From positions 643,687 through 707,686 of the forward strand of contig MU006221.1 in NCBI GenBank assembly GCA_010093685.1: a stretch of 64,000 nucleotides of DNA, in the 5' to 3' direction. Shown here in pieces: positions 43,673 through 55,491 of this stretch (positions are counted from its first letter, which is position 1; each line of letters starts with the position of its first letter). The DNA comes from Ophiobolus disseminans (taxonomy: Eukaryota; Ascomycota; Dothideomycetes; Pleosporales; Phaeosphaeriaceae). The notes beneath the pieces are model-generated. The model saw nothing but the letters and a program-made list of their open reading frames with translations. It was not told the DNA's origin and ran no database searches. The translations under genes were made by a program, and so were the position numbers.

Positions 43673-43991
43673 TGTAAGAGGTTAGACCTCTAATGTCCTC
43701 AGTGGATACACTTCGGTTCATTGGAACATCATGGAACGTCATGGAATGTCCTGGAACGTCATGGAATGTCCTGGAATGTCATGGAATGTCCTGGAACATC
43801 ATGGAATGTCCTGGAACTAGCCAGAACAAGATATGTTCTTCTAACAGCTGACAAATGCTGATATATGTAGAAACTTCCAGAAGCCAGCAGTCTGCTATAA
43901 AGTCAGCCTGCTCTCTGGCTCTAGATAGACTCCATCGAATTCATCTTTGTTCAACCTAGCCTTCCTGCTGTCTTCAGCCTGGCCCCTTACA
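43673..43991. mobile_element. Solo LTR, family D, with 5-bp TSD TGCAG
   Basis: 319 bp, starts TGTAAGAGG and ends CCCCTTACA in plus reading, flanked by TGCAG on both sides (43668-43672, 43992-43996). Removing it and one TGCAG joins the LINE RNase H frame without a break. Contains a tandem array of about 20-bp units (TGGAATGTCCTGGAACGTCA type) at about 43,727-43,818. Related to 63,690-64,000. Confidence 0.88.
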
Positions 43992-44080
43992 TGCAGAGCT
44001 TATTGCTGCTTACCAGGCTCTTAAAAGCCTACCCTAGAGCCTACAGGGAGAGGAAATACACGTCTTTATAGACAGTTAGG

Positions 44081-44497
44081 TGTAAAGGTGCTCGGAAGTA
44101 GAGAGGATATCTCTAGTGTTCTGAGGCACTAGGGGTTGAGTTTCGCAGATGGACAAGCAGGGGGGTAGTGGCAGTTCTGACCGGGAGAACAGAGAGGGCT
44201 GTCACAGGGGATTCACTACAATAATTAGGGTTGCTAAGAAGGCTGTATTAAGATCGCTGTATTAAGTTGAACACACCTTAAGCTGTAGGAGCTCAACGTG
44301 GGTGTCTATATACTTGCGTACTATCGCTTAGTAGACTGCTATCTTAGAATAGTCTGCTATCGCAAGATAGGCTGCTATCGCGAGATAGTCTACCTTAGCG
44401 CGATAGTAGTTACGTGACCTAGTTGCACTACCCTACTTTAGGTAGGATAATTGTCCTTACCTAAACAATCGATACGTCCCAACCTTTGTTCGTAACA
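44081..44497 (-). repeat. 3' LTR of Gypsy-B
   Basis: 417 bp, TGTAAAGGTGCTCGG..GTAACA in plus reading. One 18-bp unit shorter than its partner in an internal repeat (unit like CTGCTATCGCAAGATAGT, about 44,337-44,393). Confidence 0.85.
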
Positions 44498-44632
44498 CTA
44501 TCCCGCCTCTTATTGCGTGTTGTCCTTAACAGCCTGCACGCCTTCTTTACGGCGCATCCCTGTTCTGTAATAGCTAGTCAAAACCCTTTTGTTTGTGAGC
44601 TAAAGTTCTGCTTCTGTATTGCCTCTCTAACT

Positions 44633-45134
44633 ATGCCTAAGGAATCCAAGAAGCCCTTAGCCCGTAGCGTCCGTCCGCCCTAGAAGGAGTCCTCTACTAC
44701 TAAGCGTCGCAACCGTGCCGCAATTGTGCAGCAGAAGAGTTTAGAGATGTTATTCCGCTATTAGAGGTGCGAAAAGATAGGTCTGCGTTGTTTTGTAGAT
44801 ACTGCGTTAGGCCGCTGCGCTAGGTGCATTGCAGTAGGTGCTAAGTGTAGCCTTTTTGTTTCTAAAGAGGATTAGAAGAAGGTTGCAAAGGAGAAGCGTA
44901 AGAAGCGTCTTGCTTTAGCGCGTCTAGAGGCTGCTACTACGCAGGCTCGTGTGGAGCTACTAGAGGTTAAAGATTAGGAGTTAGAGTATTCTCGTCGGGA
45001 TTTAAAACTTCTAGACGTGCAAGACTAGGCTTCTAAGGCCTTAGGTTTAAGTACGCTGCCGACTACCTTCAAAACTCTATTAGCTAATCCTAGCTGGTTA
45101 CAGGCTCCTAACCTCCTTCTTAAGTCTTCTTTTA
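44633..45134 (+). pseudogene. Antisense accessory ORF of Gypsy-B, Zn2Cys6-like, split by solo LTR
   Basis: Plus-strand frame starting MPKESKKP at 44633, antisense to gag-pol and located between chromodomain and 3' LTR. Codons 43-72 (44759-44848) show C-x2-C-x6-C-x8-C-x2-C-x6-C, with the first Cys now Tyr (TAT) and a TAG after it. A Lys/Glu/Arg-rich stretch follows (KEKRKKRLALARLEA onward) that looks like a coiled coil for about 60 residues. It reads on to 45,134, where LTR-E is inserted; the homologous frame in Gypsy-C runs on about 37 codons past that point. Few stops remain, fitting the milder damage of this copy. Confidence 0.65.
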
Positions 45135-45326
45135 TGTAAGGGGTTGAACCTTAAAAAGGAAATAGGCACGACTACATGCACCAGCCCCGGCCAAAAGGCA
45201 GGCACAAGTTGAATCAACGGTGTTCAACTTGCGTAGTCGATATTTATACAGCATGAAGACATGTGAGGCGTGACTGCGCCGCTCTCAAACCCACTAGTGG
45301 GTCCTGCATGGGTCTAACCCATCACA
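45135..45326. mobile_element. Solo LTR or TRIM-like element, family E, 192 bp, TSD TTTTA
   Basis: Starts TGTAAGGGGTTGAACC, ends CCCATCACA, flanked by TTTTA (45130-45134, 45327-45331). Gypsy-C keeps the uninterrupted sequence at the same site with a single TTTTA, which proves the insertion. A remnant of the same family is at 63,245-63,368. Confidence 0.88.
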
Positions 45327-48300
45327 TTTTAACTTTGCTAGTTTCGATAACTTCCTGTTATCTCTTAATAATCCTTTTCTTAACCTAGGCTTGTTAACTC
45401 TAGTAATAAGTGGTGCTTAATTGTATCGTCCATTCTGGAAGTCGCGGAACCACTCGTTGTTTCGTTTCTTGATTTCTTCTAGTAAGTTCTCGAATAATCG
45501 AGTGAAGTCCTCGTAGCTGTAGGCGTGTTCTAGCCTAAAGCTGTACGTAGCATAGTAGTTCTTAAGGATCTGCTTATAGTTGTGTAGGTTTTCGTGAGGT
45601 TCCTATGTGTTTTCGGACTCTAGGTATCCTTTCTATTTTACTAACCATTGCGCTTTGTGTTTAACAATTTAGTATCCTTAGAGATCTTCGACTTTAAACT
45701 TAGTTTCTTCTTCCGGCTCGTAGTGGAAGGTTATCTGTATTAGTGTCTCTAGGTTAGCTAGTTTAAGTAGCTTAACGTAGAACCTAGAGTGGATTTTTGT
45801 GTCCTTTAGTAGATTAAGTGTATATGTAACTAGTCCGTTGCGCTTGAGAATAAAAAATAGTTTAACCTTAACGTAGTTAAGACTTTTGTTCAGTCGCTTT
45901 ATGCGAAAATTGTTTGTTCGCAGATATACTTTATCCCCCTTTTTTAGCTAAGGTGCCATTTTTCTTCTTTTGTTAGCGTGCTGGATGCTGCTTTCTTAAG
46001 CATTCTAGATCTTGCTTCGCATAGTATCGTAGGTTTCCTTTATTTCTTCTATGTTTGTAAGGGCTTTTTCCGCCTTAGGTCTAGGCAGAGTCCTTTTAAA
46101 CAGGCTTAGATGTCGTCCGTGGTTTGCAAAGAAGGGCGTAGTCCCTGTTGCTTTAGATACTTTATTGTTGTGTACGAGTTGCGCTATAGGTAATAACTAT
46201 ACCTAGTTGTTTTGTCGATAGTTGCAGTATATTCTTAGGTACTGCTTTAGCGTGCGATTTGTTCGCTTAGTTTGCCCGTTAGTCTCTAGATAGAAGCTTG
46301 TGGATAGCTTTTGTTAAGTTCCAATTGCGGACATTAGCGTACTCTAGTAGTTGGAAGTAAAGAGCTTGTCTCTATCGCTGATAATTGTTTTTAGGATGCT
46401 GTAGTGTCGAACAACTTTGTCGCAGATAGCGTAGCCTAGCTGTTCTGCGGTCTAATCTTTGTAGTATGTTATAAGTTTGATTGCTTTTGTAAGGCGGCAT
46501 ACTACTACGCATATCCTATCGTATCTAACCTCTGTTACAGGGTCTCCAGATAGCGGTAGTCCCGTAATAAAGTCCATTGATATATCTTCCTACGATTTTC
46601 CTAGAAGTTCGATGCCTTGCATTTCTCCGTACGGTGCGTGCGTGCTATGCTTATTTTGCTAGCAGTCTGCGCACTTTTTAATGTATAAACTAACTTTATT
46701 CTTTATTTTTAGAAAGTCGTAGTTTCTCTTAATTAGTTCTATAGTTCTTGCAACGCTAGGGTGTCTATATTCTATGCTGTCGTAGTGGTCTCTAATTAGA
46801 GCTTCCTGTAATTCGCCTAGTACTTGCAGGGTAATCGTTATGATTTCTTCGATTTCAAAGGTATTGTTGATCCTAGTAGCGGGGCTTATACTCCTATCCT
46901 TGTTTTTCTGCAGGAGGATACTTTTGTTAACGTGCTTAACGCCTGCGACGTTGTATCGTCGGCTTAATGCGTTAGCTCAGCTATTGTCCTTGCTAGGTGT
47001 GTAGATAATTCGGAATTTCAGCCTACTAACTTCTTCCTACTATCTAACCTACCTACAATTAAGAGCCTTTGTTATAAGAAAGTAGGTTAAGTTCTTGTAA
47101 TTAGTGTAGATGTCGAGCTCTAAACTGCTTTCCGCATAAATCCTCTAATGTTTAAGTGCTTCTACTATAGCAAGTAGTTCCTTGTTGTGCACATCGTAGC
47201 GTTCTTTAGGGCCGCTAAATTTCTTAGAGAAGTAGGCGACTAGGTGCTATTTCCCATCGTGCTTTTGTAACCAGACCGCTCCTATAGCTAAGTCTAATGT
47301 GTCGGTTTCTATCTTTGATAGTTGCCCTAAGATAAAGGTTTTAAGCACTAGCTCCGTAATACATGCTTTCTTAAGCAGTTAGAAAGCCTCCTTTTCCTTC
47401 TCGCCCTATACCTAAGGGGTGTCTTTTCTTGTAAGGTTAGTAAGTAGGGTAGCAATCCTAGCGTAGTCTTTAACAAACTGTCGGTTGAAGTTAACGAATC
47501 TGTTAAAGGCCTAGATGTCCTTAACATTCCTTAGTTCTACCTATTCTCGGATAGTGCAAATCTTGTCGTCACTAATCTTTACTCTATTAATTCCTACTAT
47601 ATGTCCTAGGAATTCTAGTTCTGTTTTGTGGAACTTACATTTCAATAGTTTAAGTTGTAAATAATATTTATTAAGGAGCTCTAATACTGTCTTAACATGT
47701 TGCTTGTGTTCTTCCTTGTTCTTAGAATAGATTAGTATATCGTCTAGGTATGCAATAACAAATATGTCTATGTGTTTCTGTAACACGTTGTTAACAAGGG
47801 ACTAGAAGGTTGCTAGTGCATTAGTTAATCCAAATAGCATCACTGTATACTCGTAGTGTCCATATCTCGTGCGGAATGCTGTTTTCTATTCGTCTCCTTT
47901 CTTAATGCGTATCTAATGATAGCTATCTCGCAGATCTAGCGAGGTAAATATTTTAGCTTTTAAGAGTTGGTCTCGTAGCTTAGATATATTAGGTAGCGGG
48001 TATCTATTCTTCTGCGTTATGTTGTTGAGCTTGCGATAGTCTACGCATAGTCTTAGAGATCTGTTCTTCTTTAGTACAAAGAGGATTAGGAATCCTACTA
48101 GCGAATACGATTCTTAGATGTATCCTTTGGCTAGGTTTTCCTTAATGTACTCTCAAACTACTTTCAGCTAAGGTTCTAATAGTCTGTATATTAGTAGGAA
48201 AGGCGGCGTCTTGCCTTCTTCTAGGTTAATTTCACAATCCTAGGGTTGATGTTCAGGTAAGGCGTTGTTGCCTATTTTATTCTAAAACATGTGCTTCTAA

Positions 48301-50742
48301 GCGTAGTAGGCTTTAGGTATACTAAAGAGAACGTCTTCTTCTTCCTTTAAAACTCGTATAGCTTTGTTCATCTTAGCTATCGTGTCGGCCGCTTTACTCT
48401 AGTTGCGCGCCTTAGTTAAAGTGATTTTACATATTATCTTCTTATCTACTATTAAACGCTGCTAATGCGCAGGCTTTAATTCACGTACGTCTGCGTGATC
48501 CTCAAACGAGAGTGTTCTATTTATCTAATCTATTCGGGGATTGGCTTCTCGTAACTATAGAAGTCCTAGAATAATATCTTTGCCGGCTAAGCTCATAATG
48601 TCTAAGGAAATCTTCTTCTAGTATTTACTAATGTAGATTGTTGCTAATGTCTTATGCGTAATTAGCGTTTGTCTAGGCATTTGCTTTCTATTTGCGACAC
48701 AGACGGATACAGGATTCTCCTTAAGCTTAGTAGCGAGGCTAGCTCGTTTTACTGCTTCTAGGGAGATTAGATTTATTAATGATCCTAAGTCTATTAATGC
48801 CTTTATTAGTCGTTCTTTAACAACTACTTGGAGTTTATTAAGGGGTGCGGAGTTAATGTTGTTGCATAACTTAGTTCTAAAAAAGACTAAAGAGGGAACC
48901 CGTTAATTTGTTTCTCCTCTTAGTGCTGTGTGCACCCTGCGCGTATGTAGGTGTACTAGTAGTTGTTACTGCATTAGTTGTCGACAAGGCAGTTTCGGCT
49001 CATTAGTTCTTTTTCCGTTATCCTAGGGAATACGTTAGTAAGATGTTTATCCTATAGGTGTATAGCATAAGCGTGGGTTAGACAATCGTATGCTATCTAT
49101 TAGCACTGCATCTGTAGTCTTAGGAACTATCCTAATACGGTTTTCTTGCTGTAGTGTACTGTATAGTAGTTAGTAGTATAAGCTGTCTAGCTTAATTTAC
49201 TATAATAGGGATGTCGTAGGTTCTAGCTATACGTTTGGGGTCCGTACTGTTTGTAGCTTTGCTTCTGCTAGTAACCGTATTGTTTTTCTGCTTTATCTAC
49301 CTAGTTTTCGTAGTCTAGGGTAGTTATCGTAGCGCGCGCTTCTGTTGCGCTGCGTACGGTATCTTCCTAGTGAACGTGCAATTCTTGTTTATTAGTTGCA
49401 TAAGTCTTAGGGGTCTTCTTGCCCTGCTTCTTCTCCTTTCGTCTAGAAGGCAACGCTTTCTTTTTCTGACCTACGACTGCGTCTTCGCGCTTTAAAGTCG
49501 GGCTGTTAGGCGGGGTACTAAACACTTAGTCTATATTGTCCCTGTAGTACGTTAGTGAGGTGTCGCCTGTCTAGTAGGCCTATACGTCTACTCGTTTTCC
49601 TAGGTGTAGTGCGGAGCTTTCCTCTCGCTGGGTGAAGATGCCTATATCTTCGAAGTTAACTATCCTATAGGGTGTTTGCTTAAAGGCCTTGTTGAGGTCT
49701 AGTTTGTAGAAGGGGACGTTATCGTCCTCGCTCTCGGTAGCGGGCGAATAGTGTCCTTCTTCCTTATAGTCAATAGATTCAACAACTTCCTATTCTTCGC
49801 AGTTATTAGGTCCTTTATATTCGATTATGTTGACTTGCTGTGTGACCGTGTTTTTCTTTAGCTGTTAGCAGTTCCTAGACAGGTGTCTGGGCTTACCGCA
49901 GTTGTAACAGGATCGTGTTTCCTTGCCTTAGTTAGGCTGTCCCTTGCCTTTGTACTTAGTAACAGGCTTGTTGTTACGATTTTTGTCGTATTCCGTATTA
50001 TCAACGTGCATTAGCTTAGGCCCGTTGTTCTCGTAGAATCCACGGGGCTTGCGATACATGTTGCGGGGTCGTCTGTCGTTAGGTTTGTACGTCTGGCGTA
50101 ACTAGACCATTTTGCCACTAAAGGCCTAGTTTTCCAGTCGTAGCTCGTACAGTTCGTTGTCGATTCGGATAGTTTCCTCGATTAAGCTGTCGAGGCTAGT
50201 AATCGTTGCTCTAGTCCTCATTAGCTCGATTCTAACGTTGTCTTTTAGTCCTTGCTTGAAGAATCGTTTGAGTGCGACATTATTCTATTCTATCTGAATA
50301 GCATACTGCTAGAACAGAATAGCGTAATCGCTAACGGACTGGGTCTGTTTCAGGAGCTGTATTTTGCCCTTAGCCACGGCTAGTTCTTTAGCAATACCGA
50401 AGTCCTTGCGGAGTTGTTCCTTGAACTCGTCGTAGTTCTCGAAGAGATTGGTATTAACAGCGTTAGTAATGTTGTTGTCGTAGTAACGTCGGAGTCTAGG
50501 TGTAACCCACTTCTAGGCTCTGTCGCGTATGTATAATATTATAAGCATCGTTTTGTTAGCTTCCTTAATATCCTCGTGGATGTAGAAGTAGATGTCCTAT
50601 TGCATAATCTATGCTTTAAGCTTAGTTCGGACGCTATAGAACAGCTCAGGTTTAGCAACAGCGCTGCTTATCGTTTTAGGGTGGCGGTCCGAGGTAGGAG
50701 TATCTATAGACGTATCGCTTACTATCTTAAGGGTGTTTAAAG

Positions 50743-51177
50743 TGTAAAGGTGCTCGGAAGTAGAGAGGATATCTCCGGTGTTCTAAGGCACTAGGGGTTG
50801 AGTTTCGCAGATGGACAAGCAGGGGGGTAGTAGCAGTTCTAACCGGGAGAACAGGGAGAACTGTCACAGGGGATTCACTACAATAATTAGGGTTGCTAAG
50901 AAGGCTGTATTAAGATCGCTGTATTAAGTTGAACACACCTTAAGCTGTAGGAGCTTAACGTAGGTGTCTATATACTTGCGTACCATCGCTTAGTAGACTG
51001 CTATCTTAGGATAGTCTGCTATCGCAAGATAGTCTACTATTGCAAGATAGGCTGCTATCGCGAGATAGTCTACCTTAGCGCGATGGTAGTTACGTGACCT
51101 GGTTGCACTACCCTACTTCGGGCGGGATGATTGTCCTTACCCGAACAATCGATACGTCCCGACCTTTATTCGTAACA
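50743..51177 (-). repeat. 5' LTR of Gypsy-B
   Basis: 435 bp; same as 44,081-44,497 plus one extra 18-bp internal unit (about 51,010-51,060). Differences otherwise mostly transitions. Confidence 0.85.
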
Positions 51178-52371
51178 TTAGGCTGCTCTAAAAAGACTGC
51201 AGAGAATCTCTCTTACAGGCGGCTAAAGAGTCTGCTATAGGATAATAGAGCTATGCAAGTAGCTAGCAACGCAGAATAAAGTCTCTATGTCCTAGGTCCT
51301 AGGACACAGAGAAATCCAAGGCAATAAGCATGCAGACAGGCTAGCAAAGGCTGGCCTAAGGAGACAGGCTAAGGATCCTCTTACATCGCTAAGCTACCTT
51401 AAGAGAAGGGCTAAAGAGAAGATCCTAGCAAGCTAGAAGCAAGAGTGGAAGGATACTAGGCCTGAACAGAAGGGCAGGGCCTACAGCAAGGCTATACAAG
51501 AAAGGCCAAAAACCGCGTACAAGATGCAGCTACTCCCTAGCCTAAGGAGAGTGATAGCTGCCTACTACTAGCTTAAGCTAGGAAAGGGCTTCTTTAAGCA
51601 ATTTTCTAGGGCTATAGGCAAAGACGATAAGGGAGAATGCTTTGGCAGCTGCAGGGCCTTACAGACGCTAGAACACCTCCTTCTACACTGCAAGCACTAT
51701 ACAAAGGAGAGGAAAAGAATGTTAAACACATTAGACGTGCCTACTCTAACGCTACAGCAGCTATTTAATACTGCAAAGGGAAGTGCTGCATTAATAGACT
51801 TCTTAAGGAAAACAGAGATTACTACAGCAAGATAGCTGCTAGCAGCAGGAGCCCTCTAAGGGCATATAACAACAACAAAATCGCAAAGAAAGATAGAAAG
51901 AGAGAATAGGCAGGAATGCACAACGCAGGTGAAAGACTGCAGCTGATAGCACTAAGCGTAGACTCTAGAAAAGAGAGATTAGCAAGGTATGCGCAGCGCT
52001 CTATAGTCCCTAGGACTGCATAAGCTTTATTGTATTTATGCTAGCAATTAGTGCAATGTAAATGACAAAAAAAAAGAATAAGCTTAATCTCTACTAATAT
52101 AATACTCAACAGAAGAGTATTCAGCATGTCACCTAGCTAATCCAATCAACAGTTGCGCTCTATCTCTAACGCACACGCTGCCTACTAGAACAGTCACTAC
52201 GCTAGTGGCTTGCCAACCTTAAGCTCACTGCTAGGGTTAATAATCGCCTTAAAAAGGAACGCACACGCGAACGCTGCTACACCGCTCTTAAGCCTATGCG
52301 CAATACACACAATTAGGATACATAGCTAGTAGAATATAATAAAGCATTATTAGATGCAATAGTGCATGGAG

Positions 52372-52691
52372 NNNNNNNNNNNNNNNNNNNNNNNNNNNNN
52401 NNNNNNNNNNNNNNNNNNNNNNNNNNNNNNNNNNNNNNNNNNNNNNNNNNNNNNNNNNNNNNNNNNNNNNNNNNNNNNNNNNNNNNNNNNNNNNNNNNNN
52501 NNNNNNNNNNNNNNNNNNNNNNNNNNNNNNNNNNNNNNNNNNNNNNNNNNNNNNNNNNNNNNNNNNNNNNNNNNNNNNNNNNNNNNNNNNNNNNNNNNNN
52601 NNNNNNNNNNNNNNNNNNNNNNNNNNNNNNNNNNNNNNNNNNNNNNNNNNNNNNNNNNNNNNNNNNNNNNNNNNNNNNNNNNNNNNNNNNN
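52372..52691. other. Assembly gap (320 N)
   Basis: Run of N inside the Copia gag-pol region. Confidence 1.
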
Positions 52692-55491
52692 ATCTTTAGG
52701 TAAGAAGTGCCTAGCATGTGACTAAGTCTATAACATTAAGGATTGCTAGTATATTAATAATAACTAAGCACCTAAATAGTAGAAGCTAAACTCTACTATG
52801 CGCACTCTTGTAGAATATAAGCGCAAGCACGACACTATTCTTTAAGGAGTATTAAGGAGTAAGAGTAGATTAAAGTCTTAAACTCCACACATTAAGAGAT
52901 CAGATTCCTAGACACTAATTATCTAGGATGTCTCTAATAACAATCAACAATAACTAGAAGGTTAGCAAATTACCGCAATTACTAAGGCCTTATTCTAAGT
53001 TAGTGGCAATTAAGGTTACCCTTTGAAACAATCCTTTATTCTAGACTTAGGCTTAACCTGCTACATTACTAACAACCTAGAGCGCACCTATAACAACAGA
53101 CTATGTACACCTAGCGACTTTATATAGGCAGGCAACTCTTAACTCTAGATTACAGGGTATAGTTCACTAGACCTATCTCTAACTAGTTAGGGTAGAACAA
53201 CTAAGCTCATCCTTTATAATATTGCTATCTATCTAGACATTCTATGCAACCTAGTATTATTCTGCCTCCTTAGGCAGCTAGGAATATAGTAGGAAACTAA
53301 GCATAAACCTACTACACTTAGGAGACTAGATAGATCTATTCTAGAAAGGCTTACTAAGCTTTATAGCCAATAGGTGTTGGAACACCACTTAACTATTAAC
53401 TTAGCCTTCTACATAACAAACTCAAGAACACTAAGAGTACTATAAAGGTCCTCAGCTATTACCTAGCACAAGCGCTTAGGCTATCTAGGCCTAGTAGCTA
53501 TTAAGCACCTTGTTTAGCAAGCTAAGAGGGTGCGCATCAAAGGCATTACTACAGTTAAGTGCACCTTATGTAGCAAAGCTAAAGCCAAGCGCTAAATACG
53601 CCGCGCACTACGCAACAATAACCTAGGACTAGAAGAAAGACTAGCTATTGACTTCCACTTCTATAAGAAGCAGAGTATTACTAAGGAGAAGAGTTAAATG
53701 CTTATCACCTGCAGGTTCTCTAGACTCTAATAGGACATGTACTTCACGGACAACAGAACCACTAACTCTATTATTAACAAACTTAGAATCTTCTTTACCT
53801 TTCTTAGGATCTATTTCAATATCACTATTAAGATTATTAAAGCAGACAATAAAATCACTACTGTCAAACTACAAGTTTAGCGCTAGCTTAACTCTAAAGG
53901 GATTATTATTAAGCCTTTAGCTCCTAATACTTAAGCCTAGAATAGAGGTGCTAAACGCTTAGGGGGTGTAAACAAGGAGAAGGCACGCGCTATAAGATTA
54001 GATACCAACCTCTCCTAGGAACTGTAGCCTAAAATCACTAGAGCAGCAGTTTACCTCTACAACAGAACGCTAAATTACACTAACAACTAGAAGACACTAT
54101 ATAAGACCTTCTTTACAAGGATTGCTTTCTCTAATAGAATTGTTACTAAACTCCGTAAACTAAACCTTACTTATCTTAAAGCATATAGATGCAAGTCCTT
54201 TGCAATAACTGATGATACTCATAGAGGGAAATTACGCCTCTAACGCCTAGACCTAAAGGCTTGGGTTAGCTACCTAGTTGGATACAAATCATCTAACATC
54301 TATCGCATCTAGATACTATCTATAGCTAAGGGTATTAGCACACGCGACGTTGTGTTTAATAAGCACTTAGTATTTAATAGCAAGACTAAGAACCTAATAG
54401 ATAACCTTATGCATAGTACACTAGAAGAGATTGCAACTTATGTTAAGACTATAGAGCTTCTAACACTACTAACTAATCTAGAGGTTAAATTATTCTTTAA
54501 GGATAACACCACTGAAGACTTAACAGCTTAAGAAGAGACTAATCTACCTAGCTATTACTAAGAGAGGAAAATAATAGGGAGAAAGATTATAGGCATATAC
54601 CTAACACCTCCACTATCACCACTACTACTAGCTGCATTGCTAGCTACAATGTTAACCCCAAACAAGGCAATAGGATTAACGCAGTCGTGCTTATCTAAGA
54701 CTGTTCTATAGGTAGCTGCCTTTATAGCAGGAACTTAGGCTAGACATGTTAGTTAACATAAAGGAGAAGTGGTTAATAAGGCTAAGGTAAAGAGGCTGCT
54801 TGCCTTAGGCATTAAGCTACACCGCAGTTAGCTCCTACCTCTACTAACTTATAAGACTAAGCTTAAAGAACACCTAATAGGAGTGCTATTTAAAGAAGCA
54901 GAACGCGACTATTTAGCAAGCTATCAAAAGATAGAATTATAGAGAGAAGTATCCTATGCCTTAATCAGACTAATAGGTCACTAGGTCCTAGACTGCATGT
55001 AGGTATACACCTACAAGTTTAATAAGGATTATTAATTTATTAAGTGCAAGGCATGCCTTGTAGTTAGAGGAGACTAACAGAGACAGATCTCTTCCTAAGA
55101 TACCTATGCAGCTACCCTAGATAGCAGATTATTTCGCATGCTTATAGCAATTGCAGCTAAGCACAACCTAGAACTTAAGCAATATAACGTTACAAACGCA
55201 TTTGTTCATGCCACTATAGATAGGGAAATCTACATAAGGATACCTAAAGGATACTAGAAGATAGGTATTATCCTTAAGGTTTAGAAGGCCTTGTATAGAT
55301 TGCGCATCTTACCTATACTCTAGCAGAAGGAGTTCACAACAACTCTTAAAGACCTTAGCTTTACACGCGTCCCTTACGAGCCTTGTTGCATAATTAAAGA
55401 CAGCATTATTATCTTCTTTTATGTAGATAACATTATCCTAGCCTATGCTAAACACAAGACTAAGAAAGCACAACAAGCTATCTAACTCCTA

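Larger units (their letters stand above)
44081..51177 (-). mobile_element. Gypsy-B: complete Ty3/Gypsy chromovirus, mildly degraded
   Basis: LTRs at 44,081-44,497 and 50,743-51,177, flanked by perfect 5-bp TSD TTAGG (44076-44080, 51178-51182). Minus-strand order: gag with CCHC knuckle CYNCGKPRHLSRNC (about 49,870-49,915), protease (about 48,770-48,815, now DLG where DSG is expected, TCA to TTA), reverse transcriptase (about 48,160-47,600) with intact YLDDILIYS, RNase H (about 47,350-47,000), integrase (about 46,700-45,950) and chromodomain (45,600-45,720). A stretch of 81 codons around the RT active site (47,541-47,786) is free of stops, so this copy is less damaged than A and C. It carries an antisense frame and a solo LTR. 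Confidence 0.88.
35460..52075 (+). mobile_element. LINE (Tad/I-like non-LTR retrotransposon), 5'-truncated, split by three insertions
   Basis: Four blocks give one continuous 3' end of a LINE: 35,460-35,992 (end of reverse transcriptase: GFFLDNKLSYKKHIQ, RLGNTQRGLS, IACVSAIADY), 43,296-43,672 and 43,992-44,080 (start of RNase H: YTDNSK, EIIDAELIAAYQALK, VFIDSQ) and 51,178-52,075 (PGHREIQGNKHADRLAKAGL, then a Cys-x(n)-Cys HLLLHCKHY region). The nine-A tail at 52,067-52,075 marks the 3' end. Net length is about 1.9 kb; endonuclease and most of the RT are absent, as in 5'-truncated LINE copies. The frame closes cleanly when Gypsy-A, LTR-D and Gypsy-B plus one target duplication each are removed. 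Confidence 0.82.

Noticed and set aside
43727..43900. Regular direct repeats considered as a CRISPR-like array
   Set aside because: Units are contiguous without unique spacers and lie inside an LTR in a eukaryotic genome; it is a minisatellite.
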